Source: Bradyrhizobium sp. 1
GTDB taxonomy: Bacteria > Pseudomonadota > Alphaproteobacteria > Rhizobiales > Xanthobacteraceae
Assembly: GCF_023073315.1 (NCBI RefSeq)
Contig: NZ_JADPJH010000034.1
Coordinates: forward strand, 186,001-250,000
Reading direction: 5' to 3'
DNA length: 64,000 bases
Numbering within the stretch: the stretch's first letter is position 1; every line of letters starts with the position of its first letter. Shown piece by piece: positions 42,975-51,426 of this stretch. The notes beneath the pieces are model-generated. The model was given only the letters and a program-made list of their open reading frames with translations, did no database searches and was not told where the DNA came from. The translations under genes and the position numbers were made by a program.

Positions 42975-44309
42975 ATGACACAAGTCGCGATCCAGCCAGC
43001 CATCCATCGCCGGCACCAGCCCTGGTACAAGATCCTCTATGTCCAGGTGCTGATCGCGATCGTGCTCGGGGTGCTGATCGGCTATGTCTATCCCGATCTC
43101 GGCAAGGCCCTGAAGCCGCTCGGCGACGGCTTCATTGCGCTGATCAAGATGATGATCGCGCCTGTCATCTTCTGCACCGTGGTGCACGGCATCTCCTCGA
43201 TGGGCGACCTCAAGCGCGTCGGCCGGGTGGGGCTGAAGTCGCTGATCTATTTCGAGACGGTGTCGACCGTCGCGCTCGCCATTGGCCTTTTGGTCGGCGA
43301 AATTCTCCAGCCCGGGCACGGCTTCAACATCGATCCATCCACGATCGATCCGAAGTCGGTCGCGACCTATGTCACCAAGGCTCACGAAGAGGGCATCGTC
43401 GCGCATTTGATGGCGATCATCCCCGACAGCTATGTGGGCGCGATTGCGCGTGGTGATCTGTTGCAGGTGCTGCTGGTCTCGATCCTGTCCGGCTTCGCCA
43501 TCGCCTTCCTCGGCAAGGCCGGTGAGCCCATCGCGGAAGCGATCGACAAGGCCGCAAAAATGTTCTTCGGCATCATCCGCATCATCGTACGCGTGGCGCC
43601 GATCGGCGCGTTCGGCGCGATGGCGTTCACCGTCGGCGCCTACGGCCTCGGCTCGCTGATCAACCTCGCCGCACTGATCGGCACGTTCTATCTCACCAGC
43701 ATGCTGTTCGTATTGATCGTACTGGGCTCGATCGCACGGCTCGCCGGCTTCTCGATCCTGCGCTTCATCGCCTACATCAAGGACGAGCTTTTGATCGTGC
43801 TCGGCACCTCGTCGTCGGAAACGGTGCTGCCGCAGATGATCCAGAAGATGGAGCATCTCGGCGCCTCGCGCTCGGTGGTCGGCCTCGTGATCCCGACCGG
43901 CTACAGCTTCAATCTCGACGGCACCAACATCTACATGACGCTGGCCACGCTGTTCCTGGCGCAGGCGACCAACACGCATCTGACCATCTGGCAGGAGCTC
44001 GGCATTTTGGGCATCGCCATGATCACCTCGAAGGGCGCCTCGGGCGTAACAGGCGCCGGCTTCATCACGCTCGCGGCGACGCTCTCGATCGTGCCCGACA
44101 TTCCGATCCAGTCGATCGCGATCCTGGTCGGCATCGACAAGTTCATGAGCGAGTGCCGCGCGCTGACCAATCTGATCGGCAACGGCGTCGCCTGTGTCGT
44201 CATCAGCATCTCCGAAGGCGAGCTCGATCGAGAGGCCCTGCACGAGACCATGGCGCATCCGCTGGAGATGGGCGAGGCGCTGGAGCCGGGCGGCAGCGCG
44301 GCTTCTTAG
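42975..44309 (+). CDS. dctA: C4-dicarboxylate transporter DctA
   Basis: A 444-residue sodium/proton-coupled symporter of the DAACS family, with VLIGYVYPDLGKALKPLGDG, the serine-rich hairpin GTSSSETVLPQMI and VVGLVIPTGYSFNLDGTNIY as substrate-site motifs. It imports succinate, malate and fumarate, the carbon supply of bacteroids in rhizobia. No dctBD regulators are nearby, unlike in Sinorhizobium. GGGG precedes the ATG. A terminator follows at 44428. Confidence 0.95.
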   Translation: MTQVAIQPAIHRRHQPWYKILYVQVLIAIVLGVLIGYVYPDLGKALKPLGDGFIALIKMMIAPVIFCTVVHGISSMGDLKRVGRVGLKSLIYFETVSTVALAIGLLVGEILQPGHGFNIDPSTIDPKSVATYVTKAHEEGIVAHLMAIIPDSYVGAIARGDLLQVLLVSILSGFAIAFLGKAGEPIAEAIDKAAKMFFGIIRIIVRVAPIGAFGAMAFTVGAYGLGSLINLAALIGTFYLTSMLFVLIVLGSIARLAGFSILRFIAYIKDELLIVLGTSSSETVLPQMIQKMEHLGASRSVVGLVIPTGYSFNLDGTNIYMTLATLFLAQATNTHLTIWQELGILGIAMITSKGASGVTGAGFITLAATLSIVPDIPIQSIAILVGIDKFMSECRALTNLIGNGVACVVISISEGELDREALHETMAHPLEMGEALEPGGSAAS

Positions 44310-44427
44310 GCCGCGCATGAGTTCGGCGCAGCGCGGCTCCGACGCGGTAGTTTCCCGGAGTGGTCATTTGGTGCGGCCCGAGTCACAACAGGGGCGTTGG
44401 GATCACGGATTGATACTCATTCATTCC

Positions 44428-44461
44428 ACCCGGCGCGCTGGGGGCAGGGCGTCGGGTTTTT
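44428..44461 (+). terminator. Rho-independent terminator of dctA
   Basis: Stem ACCCGGCGC / GCGTCGGGT with one G-U pair and a 12-base loop, followed by five T residues. Confidence 0.65.
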
Positions 44462-44508
44462 GATAATCTCCGCCAAAACTCATTGTCATGTCTAAACGCG
44501 GGGCGGGA

Positions 44509-46122
44509 TCAGATGATCCCGCCATGCTCGCCTTGCACCATGGCGTCCAGATCGAGCCGCCGCGTGATCCCGATTGCCTCCAGGAATGCTTCGTCGTGAC
44601 TGACGACGAGCAGCGCGCCGTCATAGGCCCGCAAGCCTGCTTCGACGGCTTCGATGGACTCGACGTCCAGATGATTGGTCGGCTCGTCCAGGATCAGCAG
44701 TGATGGCGGCCTCGCCCCGCCAAACACGCACGTCAGGCCGGCACGAAGCACCTGCCCGCCGCTCAGGCTCCCGACGATCTGCAAGGCAGCGTCGGCGCGA
44801 AACATGAAACGCGCCAGGGCGGCATGGCAGGCATTCGTGTCCGACACCGGATTGAGGCGCCGAAAATTGTCCAGGACGGAGATCGAGGGATCGAGCAGGC
44901 TGACCTTTTGGTCGAACATTGCGAAATCCGGCTTGACCCGCACGATGCCCGAGACAGGGTGCAGCTCGTCCGCGATGAGCTTCAGCAGCGTCGTCTTACC
45001 CGAGCCGTTCGGCCCGACGATCGCAACGCGCTCCGGCCCGACGATCGCCAGGGACAGATCGCGCAAGATCGCGCGCTCCGGATCATAGCCGGCACTGACC
45101 CGATCGAGCCAAATCACCTCCCTCCCTGACGGCAGGTTGGTCGAGGGCAGTTTCACGGACAACGGCTGAAGAATCTCGATGCGACGGCGCGCCGTGTCGA
45201 CAGCATCCCGCGCCTCCGCACGCCGCCGCTCGGCGATCTGCGCAGTCTTTCCGCCGGTGTCCTCGCTGCGGTCCTTGCGTGCGCCGGCGAGGATGCGCGG
45301 CATGTCACCCTTGGCACGCTTCTTCTTCCCGCCGCTGTCCTTGCGCGCCTTCCGCTCCGTGGCCTCCTGCGCCTTTCCGTCGATCTCGGCGAGATGCTTC
45401 TCGGCATGCGCAAGGTCGTGCCTGATGGCCGCGAGCTCGACGGCCTTCTGCGCGCGATACCCGCTCCAATTGCCGCCATACCGCCTTGCGGCGAGTGATG
45501 TCAGCTCGACGATGGCATCCATGGTCTCGAGCAGGTCACGGTCGTGGCTGACGACGATCGCGCCGCCGCGCCAGGCGGCGAGGAGATCGGTCACCGCCTT
45601 GCGTCCGTCCTGATCGAGATTGTTGGTGGGCTCGTCCAGCAGCAGGAAGTCGGGCTCGGCGAAGACCAGCGCGGCGAGACGAACCCGCGTGATCTGGCCG
45701 CCGGACAGGCAAGACAGCTCCGTATCAGGCGACGGATCAAAACCGAGACGCGCCAGAGCCGTTTCCAGCCGCGCTTCGAGGGTCCAGTCGATCATGGCGA
45801 TGTCGTCGGCCGAGGCGTCGCCCCGCTCGGCGCGGCGGAGCAACTCCAGCGCCTGCCGGACGCCGAAGAGATCGGCCACCGTCGCACCCTTCAGGATCTG
45901 CACGTCCTGGCGCAGCAGGCCGATGGTGCCGTTGATCAGGATGCGCCCGGACTGGGAAACATGTTCCCCGGACATCGACGCAAGCAGCGTCGTTTTCCCG
46001 ACGCCGTTGCGGCCGACGAGACCGGTTCGTTCGGCCGCGAATGTCAGATCGATGTTGGAGAGAAGAGAACGGCCGTCAGGCGTGGACAGCGACAGGTTCG
46101 ACAGGATGATTGAAGCAGGCAT
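44509..46122 (-). CDS. ABC-F family ATPase
   Basis: A 537-residue protein with two ABC domains and no membrane part. Walker A motifs are GRNGVGKTTLL and GPNGSGKTTLL; signatures LSGGQITRV and LSGGQVLRA; Walker B LLLDEPTNNLDQ and LILDEPTNHLD. The linker between them (about 240-330) is charged and helical (KARKDSGGKKKRAKGD), as in ribosome-binding ABC-F translation factors or antibiotic-protection proteins. The ATG at 46122 follows GGGGAA; a TTG six codons upstream is less likely. Its true role (translation factor or resistance) is open. Confidence 0.92.
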   Translation of the reverse strand: MPASIILSNLSLSTPDGRSLLSNIDLTFAAERTGLVGRNGVGKTTLLASMSGEHVSQSGRILINGTIGLLRQDVQILKGATVADLFGVRQALELLRRAERGDASADDIAMIDWTLEARLETALARLGFDPSPDTELSCLSGGQITRVRLAALVFAEPDFLLLDEPTNNLDQDGRKAVTDLLAAWRGGAIVVSHDRDLLETMDAIVELTSLAARRYGGNWSGYRAQKAVELAAIRHDLAHAEKHLAEIDGKAQEATERKARKDSGGKKKRAKGDMPRILAGARKDRSEDTGGKTAQIAERRRAEARDAVDTARRRIEILQPLSVKLPSTNLPSGREVIWLDRVSAGYDPERAILRDLSLAIVGPERVAIVGPNGSGKTTLLKLIADELHPVSGIVRVKPDFAMFDQKVSLLDPSISVLDNFRRLNPVSDTNACHAALARFMFRADAALQIVGSLSGGQVLRAGLTCVFGGARPPSLLILDEPTNHLDVESIEAVEAGLRAYDGALLVVSHDEAFLEAIGITRRLDLDAMVQGEHGGII

Positions 46123-46174
46123 GGAATTCCCCGTGAGCAAGGCAGGTGGGCTTTGCGATCGGGGTAAAATCCAT
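46076..46174 (-). other. Possible regulatory upstream frame overlapping the ABC-F start
   Basis: A 32-codon frame starts ATG GAT TTT ACC (MDFTPIAKPTCLAHG..) with AGGA ten bases upstream and runs past the ABC-F start in a different frame. Antibiotic-resistance ABC-F genes are sometimes controlled by short leader frames, so this could be one. Chance cannot be excluded. Confidence 0.3.
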
Positions 46175-46199
46175 GGCTGCTAATTCCTGATTGGGAGCT

Positions 46200-46213
46200 G
46201 ACTTAACTAAGTC
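46200..46213. promoter_or_regulatory. Palindrome upstream of the ABC-F gene
   Basis: GACTTA-AC-TAAGTC, about 78 bases before the ABC-F start codon and between it and the RidA gene. Possible operator; no regulator gene is adjacent. Confidence 0.35.
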
Positions 46214-46262
46214 TGCCGGCGAACGATATCAAGCCGTATCGGCCCAATCCGCCAGCGAGCAT

Positions 46263-46610
46263 TCAGCCCTTGAGCGCGGTGACCACCACCTCGATCAGCG
46301 CGCTGCCGCCGAGATCGGCGACGCCGACGGTGGCGCGGGTCGGCAGATTGTCGCCGAAGAACTCGGTCCAGGCCGCGTCCATCTCCTTCTTCTTGGAGAG
46401 ATCGGTCACGAAGATCGAGGTGCTGACGACGCGCGACTTGTCGGTGCCGGCTTCCTTCAGATAGCCGGCGATCTTGCCGAGGATATTGCGGGTCTGGTCG
46501 CCCATCGAGACCGAGGTGTCGTCGGCGATCGTGCCGCCGATGAAAACGAAGCCGTTGGCTTCGACGGCGCGGTGCATGATGGGCGTGCGGATGCTGCGGG
46601 TGATGCTCAT
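46263..46610 (-). CDS. RidA-family imine/enamine deaminase
   Basis: A 115-residue protein of the YjgF/YER057c/UK114 family: FVFIGGTIADDTSVSMGDQT at the start, then the conserved arginine in LPTRATVGVADLG and the end ALIEVVVTALKG. RidA hydrolyses reactive imines to keto acids and ammonia. Here it is the last gene of the flavoenzyme operon, downstream of the FAD-dependent oxidases that make imines, which supports that role. AAGAGG precedes the ATG. Confidence 0.9.
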   Translation of the reverse strand: MSITRSIRTPIMHRAVEANGFVFIGGTIADDTSVSMGDQTRNILGKIAGYLKEAGTDKSRVVSTSIFVTDLSKKKEMDAAWTEFFGDNLPTRATVGVADLGGSALIEVVVTALKG

Positions 46611-46625
46611 GATGTCCTCTTGAGG

Positions 46626-47747
46626 TTAGAGCGTGGGGGAATAGAAACGGTCGATGCCGAGATCGCTGATGCGGGTCTGGGTGCCGCCATTGACGATCAG
46701 TTCCGCCATCACGGCGCCGGCGCCGGGGCCGAGCTGGAAACCGTGCAGCGAAAAGCCGAACTGGTGGTAGAGGCCCTTGTGGCGACTGCTCGGGCCGAAC
46801 ACAGGAATGTCGTCCTTCATCTTGGCTTCGATGCCGGCCCAGGCGCGGACGATGGTAGCGCTGCGCATCACCGGGAACAGCTCGAACACGGTGCGCGCGC
46901 TGATCGCGAGGCTCTTCCAGTCCAGCACCGTCTCGTTGCGGTCCCGATAGGGCATTGCGAGATGACCGCCACCGATCAGCACGGTGCCGTTGGAGAACTG
47001 CTTGAAGGAGAGTTTTCGGCCGCGCAGGATCACGACGGGGTCGATGAAGTGCGGCACGCGCGAGGTGATCATCAGCATCGGCGCAACGGTCTCGACCGGG
47101 ACCGGCTCGCCGAGCGCGGCAGAGATCTTGCCGGCCCAGGCGCCGGCTGCGTTCACCAGCACCGGCGCGGCAAAGGTTTCAGCGCCGACATCGACGTACC
47201 AGAGACCGGCGCTGTAACGGATATTGCTGGCGGCTACGCCTTCGCGGACGGTGGCGCCAAGCTGCTGGGCTTTGCGCCGGAACGCCGTCGTCGTCTGCGC
47301 CGGATTGGCTGCGCCGTCGCGGCGCGAGACCACGCCGCCGGGGCAGGTTTCGGCCACGGCCGGTACCAGCCGGCGCAGCTCAGCCCCGTCGATCAGCTCT
47401 TCATGGGTGAAGCCGAGCGCGTTGAGCTCGACGACGCGCGCGCGGCAGACCGCGAGCTCCTCCTCGTTCTCCGCGACCAGCACCTGGCCGTAGCTCTCAA
47501 AGCTGCAATCGTCGTCGAGGAGATCTTTGATGTTCTCCCAGATCCCCATCGAGCGGATCGACAGCGGGATCTCGGGAATGTGCCGCGCAAGCTGGCGAAC
47601 GCCGCCAGCGTTGACGCCGGAAGCGTGCCGGCCGGCATAGTCCTTCTCGATCAGCACCGGCTTCAGGCCGGCAAGGCACAGATGCAGCGCGGTCGAACAT
47701 CCGTGGATGCCGCCGCCGACGACGATCGCATCCACGTTTTGGGTCAT
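46626..47747 (-). CDS. FAD-dependent oxidoreductase, DadA/opine-oxidase-beta type (second beta-like subunit)
   Basis: A 373-residue DAO-family flavoprotein: VDAIVVGGGIHGCSTALHLC is the FAD loop, and the late segment YHQFGFSLHGFQLGPGAGAV closes the binding site. It belongs with D-amino acid dehydrogenases, sarcosine oxidase beta and opine oxidase subunit B. It overlaps the alpha-like gene at ATGA and precedes RidA. It resembles, but is clearly different from, the other FAD protein at 49475. The substrate is inferred to be an amine or D-amino/imino acid. Confidence 0.87.
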   Translation of the reverse strand: MTQNVDAIVVGGGIHGCSTALHLCLAGLKPVLIEKDYAGRHASGVNAGGVRQLARHIPEIPLSIRSMGIWENIKDLLDDDCSFESYGQVLVAENEEELAVCRARVVELNALGFTHEELIDGAELRRLVPAVAETCPGGVVSRRDGAANPAQTTTAFRRKAQQLGATVREGVAASNIRYSAGLWYVDVGAETFAAPVLVNAAGAWAGKISAALGEPVPVETVAPMLMITSRVPHFIDPVVILRGRKLSFKQFSNGTVLIGGGHLAMPYRDRNETVLDWKSLAISARTVFELFPVMRSATIVRAWAGIEAKMKDDIPVFGPSSRHKGLYHQFGFSLHGFQLGPGAGAVMAELIVNGGTQTRISDLGIDRFYSPTL

Positions 47748-49162
47748 CCGCGCACCACGGCCTTGACGTCGGCTTCGCTCTTCGGCACGGCGGCGAGCTC
47801 GGCGAGCGTGATCGGCTTGACCGGCGCGCGCAGCCGGTAATAGCCGATTTCCTGCGGGGTCTTAGCCCGCGCCTGCGCCATCAGCTCGGTGACGGTGAGG
47901 CCACAGAGCCGGCCCTGGCATGGCCCCATGCCGGTGCGGCGATAGGCCTTGAGCTGGTTCGGCCCGGTCGCGCCGATCGCGACGGAATCAAGAACATCCT
48001 TAGCAGTCACCTCCTCGCAGCGGCAGACGATGGTGTCGCCCGAGGGAATTCGGAACTGCGGTGCCGGGCGGAACAGCGTGTCGAGGAAGACCCGGCCGCG
48101 CTCGGCCTTGGCGAGATCGGCGCGGAGGGTCGCCATCGACGCAAGCTTTGCGACAGCGGCCGGCGCCAGCGCTTCAACAGCTGCGCGTGCCGCGATCCGG
48201 CCGCGCACGATGGCCGCATTCGCGCCGCCGATGCCCGCACCGTCGCCGGCGATCGCGATGCCGGCGACCGACGAATTGCCGCTCGCGTCAAGCACCGGCG
48301 ACCAACACAACTGCAACTCGTCCCAGTGATGCTCGACGCCGGCTGCCATCGCCAGATTGACGTTGGGCACGACGCCTTGATGCAGCAGCAGAAGGTCGGC
48401 TGGAATGGTCTCGCGCTTGCCGCTGGCAACATAGCTCACGTTCGCGAGCTGGAGGTCACCGGCTGCGGCAAGCTCGGTGACACCGGAGACGACCTGCACC
48501 TTGGCCTTCACCTCGCGCATCATCGACAAGCCCTTGGCGAAATAGGGCGAGGTCAGGAAGGCAAAGGCGTGCGGGAGCGCCGCAATGTAATTACCGCGCT
48601 CGGTGGTGTCGAGGATGCGGTCGATACGGCCGCCGAGCCGCAAAATCTGCGCGGCAAGTAGCCAGAGCAAGGGACCCTGCCCCGCAATGACCGTGCGCCC
48701 ATCCGGCACCAGCGCGGACGATTTCAGCATCGTCTGCGCCGCGCCCGCGGTCATCACGCCCGGCAGCGTCCAGCCGGGAATCGGAAACGGCCGCTCCAAT
48801 GCCCCGGTGGCGAGGATCACGCGCTTCGCCTTGACAAAGGCCGAGGCGCCACCGACGGAGACGGCGATGTCGAGATTGCGGTCGAGGCTCCAGACGGTCG
48901 CACGATGGATGACCTCGGCGCTGCTCGCGCGCAGCGACTGCACGAGATCGGCACCGACCCAATAGTCGGCGCCGAGCTGATTGCGGTCGGTTACGGGCGT
49001 CGAGGAGATGGCGCGAAACACCTGGCCGCCGGGGCCGACGTTCTCGTCGAGCAGCAGCGTCGAAAGACCTGCTTCGGCGGATATCGCGGCGGCGGCGAGG
49101 CCCGCGGGCCCCGCGCCGATCACGACGACATCATAATCTTCGCGCTTGGGAGCCACAGTCAT
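47744..49162 (-). CDS. Opine-oxidase/D-hydroxyproline-dehydrogenase-like alpha subunit (FAD/NAD protein with [2Fe-2S] domain)
   Basis: A 472-residue protein. The N-terminal pyridine nucleotide-disulphide fold has VVVIGAGPAGLAAAAISAEA and a second loop GAGIGGANAAIVRG. The C-terminal BFD-like domain has CRCEEVTAKDVLDS and GPCQGRLCG, four cysteines that bind a [2Fe-2S] cluster. This is the OoxA/HcnB/SoxA-like architecture. It would pass electrons from the FAD beta subunit through the cluster protein. Its start overlaps the gamma gene by ATGA, so the stoichiometry is probably coupled. Confidence 0.9.
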   Translation of the reverse strand: MTVAPKREDYDVVVIGAGPAGLAAAAISAEAGLSTLLLDENVGPGGQVFRAISSTPVTDRNQLGADYWVGADLVQSLRASSAEVIHRATVWSLDRNLDIAVSVGGASAFVKAKRVILATGALERPFPIPGWTLPGVMTAGAAQTMLKSSALVPDGRTVIAGQGPLLWLLAAQILRLGGRIDRILDTTERGNYIAALPHAFAFLTSPYFAKGLSMMREVKAKVQVVSGVTELAAAGDLQLANVSYVASGKRETIPADLLLLHQGVVPNVNLAMAAGVEHHWDELQLCWSPVLDASGNSSVAGIAIAGDGAGIGGANAAIVRGRIAARAAVEALAPAAVAKLASMATLRADLAKAERGRVFLDTLFRPAPQFRIPSGDTIVCRCEEVTAKDVLDSVAIGATGPNQLKAYRRTGMGPCQGRLCGLTVTELMAQARAKTPQEIGYYRLRAPVKPITLAELAAVPKSEADVKAVVRG

Positions 49163-49455
49163 TTTCCGATCTCCCGCTTGCCCTTCTGGATTTCGACCTG
49201 CATGCCCTCGGCGACGGGTACGAGGCAGCCCTGGCGATTGCCGACGCCGTCGATGGTGACGAGGCAATCGAAGCACACACCCATCATGCAGTAAGGCAGA
49301 CGCGGCGCGCCGCTCACCGCGGTCGAACGGCGTGCGTCGCAGCTCGATGCCAGCAGCGCAGCGGAGACGGTGTCGCCTTGGCGCGCTGCGATGGCAACGC
49401 CGTCGACAAAGATTTGCACTGGCGGCCGTTTGTCCTGCTCGGATCGTTTGAACAT
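49159..49455 (-). CDS. [2Fe-2S]-binding gamma subunit (HcnA-like)
   Basis: A 98-residue ferredoxin-like protein. It opens PPVQIFVDGVAIAARQGDTV and carries the cysteine pattern SCDARRS, then YCMMGVCFDCLVTIDG and QGCLVP. This is the small subunit of opine, cyanide-synthase and D-hydroxyproline dehydrogenase complexes. It lies between the first beta gene and the alpha gene and overlaps the latter at ATGA. The start at 49455 (MFKRSEQDKR) is chosen because the longer frame lacks any family sequence. Confidence 0.87.
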   Translation of the reverse strand: MFKRSEQDKRPPVQIFVDGVAIAARQGDTVSAALLASSCDARRSTAVSGAPRLPYCMMGVCFDCLVTIDGVGNRQGCLVPVAEGMQVEIQKGKREIGK

Positions 49456-49474
49456 CCTGGTTCCTTCAATATCC

Positions 49475-50611
49475 CTAGTAGCCGCTGTTGTTCGCGGTAC
49501 CCGCGCCGCCAAAACGGCTGGCCGAGAACGCGCCAACCAGCTCCGGCTCGAGCGCGCCCTGCGCAACCATGCGCGCGATCTCGAAGGCGTGGTTGGAGGC
49601 GAGCGTCACGCCGGAATGGCAGCAGGCGACGAAGGCGCCCGGATGCGTCTCCGACTGGTCGTAGATCGGAAAGCCGTCCTGCGGCATGACGCGGATGCCG
49701 GCCCAGCTTCGGACCACGTTGAGCCGCGCCAGATGCGGGAACATGCGCTGGGCGCGATCGGTCATCACCGCGCTGATCGAATGCTTCAGCGTGCGATCGT
49801 CGAGTTCGTCCTCCTTGCTGTCGCCGATCATCACCGTACCCTCGTCGGTCTGACGGATCGTGGTCAGCGGATGCGGCAGGAACGGCATGGTGCGCTCGGT
49901 CACCACGATCTGGCCGCGGGTCGGGCCCATCGGCGCTGAGAGGCCGACCATCGGCGCCAGCGTCTGGTTGGCATTGCCGGCGGCAAGCACGATCTTGGCG
50001 GCACGGAGCTCGCCCTTCGGCGTGGTCAGCTTGAATTCACCACCACTCTTGCTGATCGCCGAGACCGGCTGCTCCGGAAAATAGTCGATGCCGAATGCCT
50101 TGAAGCCGGTATGGAAAGCGCGGAACGTTCGCAGCGAGTTGACGTGGCCGTCGAGCGGACAATAGCTGCCGCCGGAGACTTCCGGGCCAATCAGCGGCAG
50201 CGACTTCTTCACCTCGGACGCGGAGAGCATCTCCATCTTGTAATCGGCTGCACCATTCTGGTTGTGCATACGCTTGACCAGCTCGGCGCGCTGACCGAAT
50301 TCGTCGTCGCCAAGCGTGAGATGGAAGCCGCCATTTTGCTGGAGCGAGACATCGAGGCCGGTCTGCTGCTTCAGCTCGGAGGCAAGCCTGCCCCACGCCT
50401 GCGATGCCTGCACGGTCCAGATCGTATAAGCGGGCATGCCCAGCCCCTTGCTCTGCACCCACACCAGCGCAAAGTTCGCGCGGGAAGCGCGCTTGGTGAT
50501 GTCGCCCTCGTCGAGCACGGCCACGCGCTTGCCGAGGCGGCCGAGGCCCCAGGCAATGGCGGAGCCGAGCAGTCCGCCGCCGACGACGGCGACGTCGTAA
50601 TCCGTTCGCAT
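49475..50611 (-). CDS. FAD-dependent oxidoreductase, opine-oxidase-beta type (first beta-like subunit)
   Basis: A 378-residue DAO-family protein. The FAD loop is YDVAVVGGGLLGSAIAWGLG; a late segment AFVACCHSGVTLASNHAFEI is typical of the opine/hydroxyproline dehydrogenase beta subunits. AGGAGA precedes the ATG. It is directly after the ABC permease genes and just before the gamma gene, so it is the most likely beta partner. The natural substrate is probably the compound imported by the adjacent transporter. Confidence 0.88.
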   Translation of the reverse strand: MRTDYDVAVVGGGLLGSAIAWGLGRLGKRVAVLDEGDITKRASRANFALVWVQSKGLGMPAYTIWTVQASQAWGRLASELKQQTGLDVSLQQNGGFHLTLGDDEFGQRAELVKRMHNQNGAADYKMEMLSASEVKKSLPLIGPEVSGGSYCPLDGHVNSLRTFRAFHTGFKAFGIDYFPEQPVSAISKSGGEFKLTTPKGELRAAKIVLAAGNANQTLAPMVGLSAPMGPTRGQIVVTERTMPFLPHPLTTIRQTDEGTVMIGDSKEDELDDRTLKHSISAVMTDRAQRMFPHLARLNVVRSWAGIRVMPQDGFPIYDQSETHPGAFVACCHSGVTLASNHAFEIARMVAQGALEPELVGAFSASRFGGAGTANNSGY

Positions 50612-50619
50612 AGATTCTC

Positions 50620-51426
50620 CTATCGTCCCGTATCGCCCTTGCCGGCGAGCACACGGTCGAGCCCGTAGAAGCGGTCGAGCAGAATGAGGGCGGTCATGGT
50701 AACAGCGATCACGCAGGCCGAGACCGACGTCACCAGCGGATCGATGTTGTCCTGGATGTAGAGGAACATGCGCACCGGCAACGTCTCGGTGCCGGGTGCC
50801 GCAAGGAAGACGGTCATGGTCAGATCGTCAAAGGACTGGATGAAGGCGAGCGCCCAGCCGCTGATGACGCCGGGCAGGATCAGTGGCAGCGTGACGCGGC
50901 GGAACAGTGTCCAGCCGTTGGCGCCGAGCGAGACCGCGGCCATCTCGAGCGAGAGATCCATGCCGGTGGCGGCCGCCAGCGTCAGCCGCAGCGCGAAGGG
51001 AAACACGATGATGACATGCGCGATGATCAGCGCGGCAAAGCTGCCGCCGAGACCAGCCGAGGTGAAGAAGCGCAGGAAGGCGATGCCGAGCACGACATGC
51101 GGGATCATCAAAGGTGACAGGAACAGTGCCGCCAGCGCGTCACGGCCGCGGAAGCGATAGCGCGCGAGCGCGAGCGCCGCGGGCACCGCGAACAAGAGCG
51201 CCACGAAGGAGGACAGCGCGCCGAGGCCGAGGCTGACCCAGAACGCATGGATGAATTCAGGGTAGTTCGCGATCGCCCTGAACCAGCGCAGCGAAAAGCC
51301 GTTGGTCGGCAGCGACAAGAAACCCTCAGGCGTGAAGGCGACAAGGCAAACCACCAGGATCGGCGCCACCATCACGACGACGAAGATGGTGTGGAAGATC
51401 AGCGCGAGCGGACCATTCCGTCTCAT
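50620..51426 (-). CDS. ABC transporter permease, spermidine/putrescine (PotC) type
   Basis: A 268-residue permease with about six helices. The EAA-type loop is EMAAVSLGANGWTLFRRVTL followed by PLILPGVISGWALAFIQSFD, the signature of the PotC/BusPermease family. It overlaps the upstream permease gene by ATGA. It forms the channel with the gene product at 51423. The system belongs to the polyamine/opine/thiamine group (class 1) of importers. Confidence 0.9.
   Translation of the reverse strand: MRRNGPLALIFHTIFVVVMVAPILVVCLVAFTPEGFLSLPTNGFSLRWFRAIANYPEFIHAFWVSLGLGALSSFVALLFAVPAALALARYRFRGRDALAALFLSPLMIPHVVLGIAFLRFFTSAGLGGSFAALIIAHVIIVFPFALRLTLAAATGMDLSLEMAAVSLGANGWTLFRRVTLPLILPGVISGWALAFIQSFDDLTMTVFLAAPGTETLPVRMFLYIQDNIDPLVTSVSACVIAVTMTALILLDRFYGLDRVLAGKGDTGR

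Noticed and set aside
42951..44318. A 455-codon minus-strand frame opposite dctA
   Set aside because: dctA motifs are complete on the plus strand; the antisense frame is Asp/Arg/His-rich and featureless.
46191..47840. A 549-codon open frame on the plus strand opposite ridA and the FAD oxidoreductase
   Set aside because: No family motif or signal; the minus strand carries recognisable RidA and FAD-binding sequences with coupled starts.
46263..50611. Hydrogen cyanide synthase (hcnABC) identity for the flavoenzyme set
   Set aside because: The subunits are of the same superfamily, but the neighbours (importer, RidA, OccR/NocR-like regulator) and the second beta-like gene favour amine or opine oxidation.
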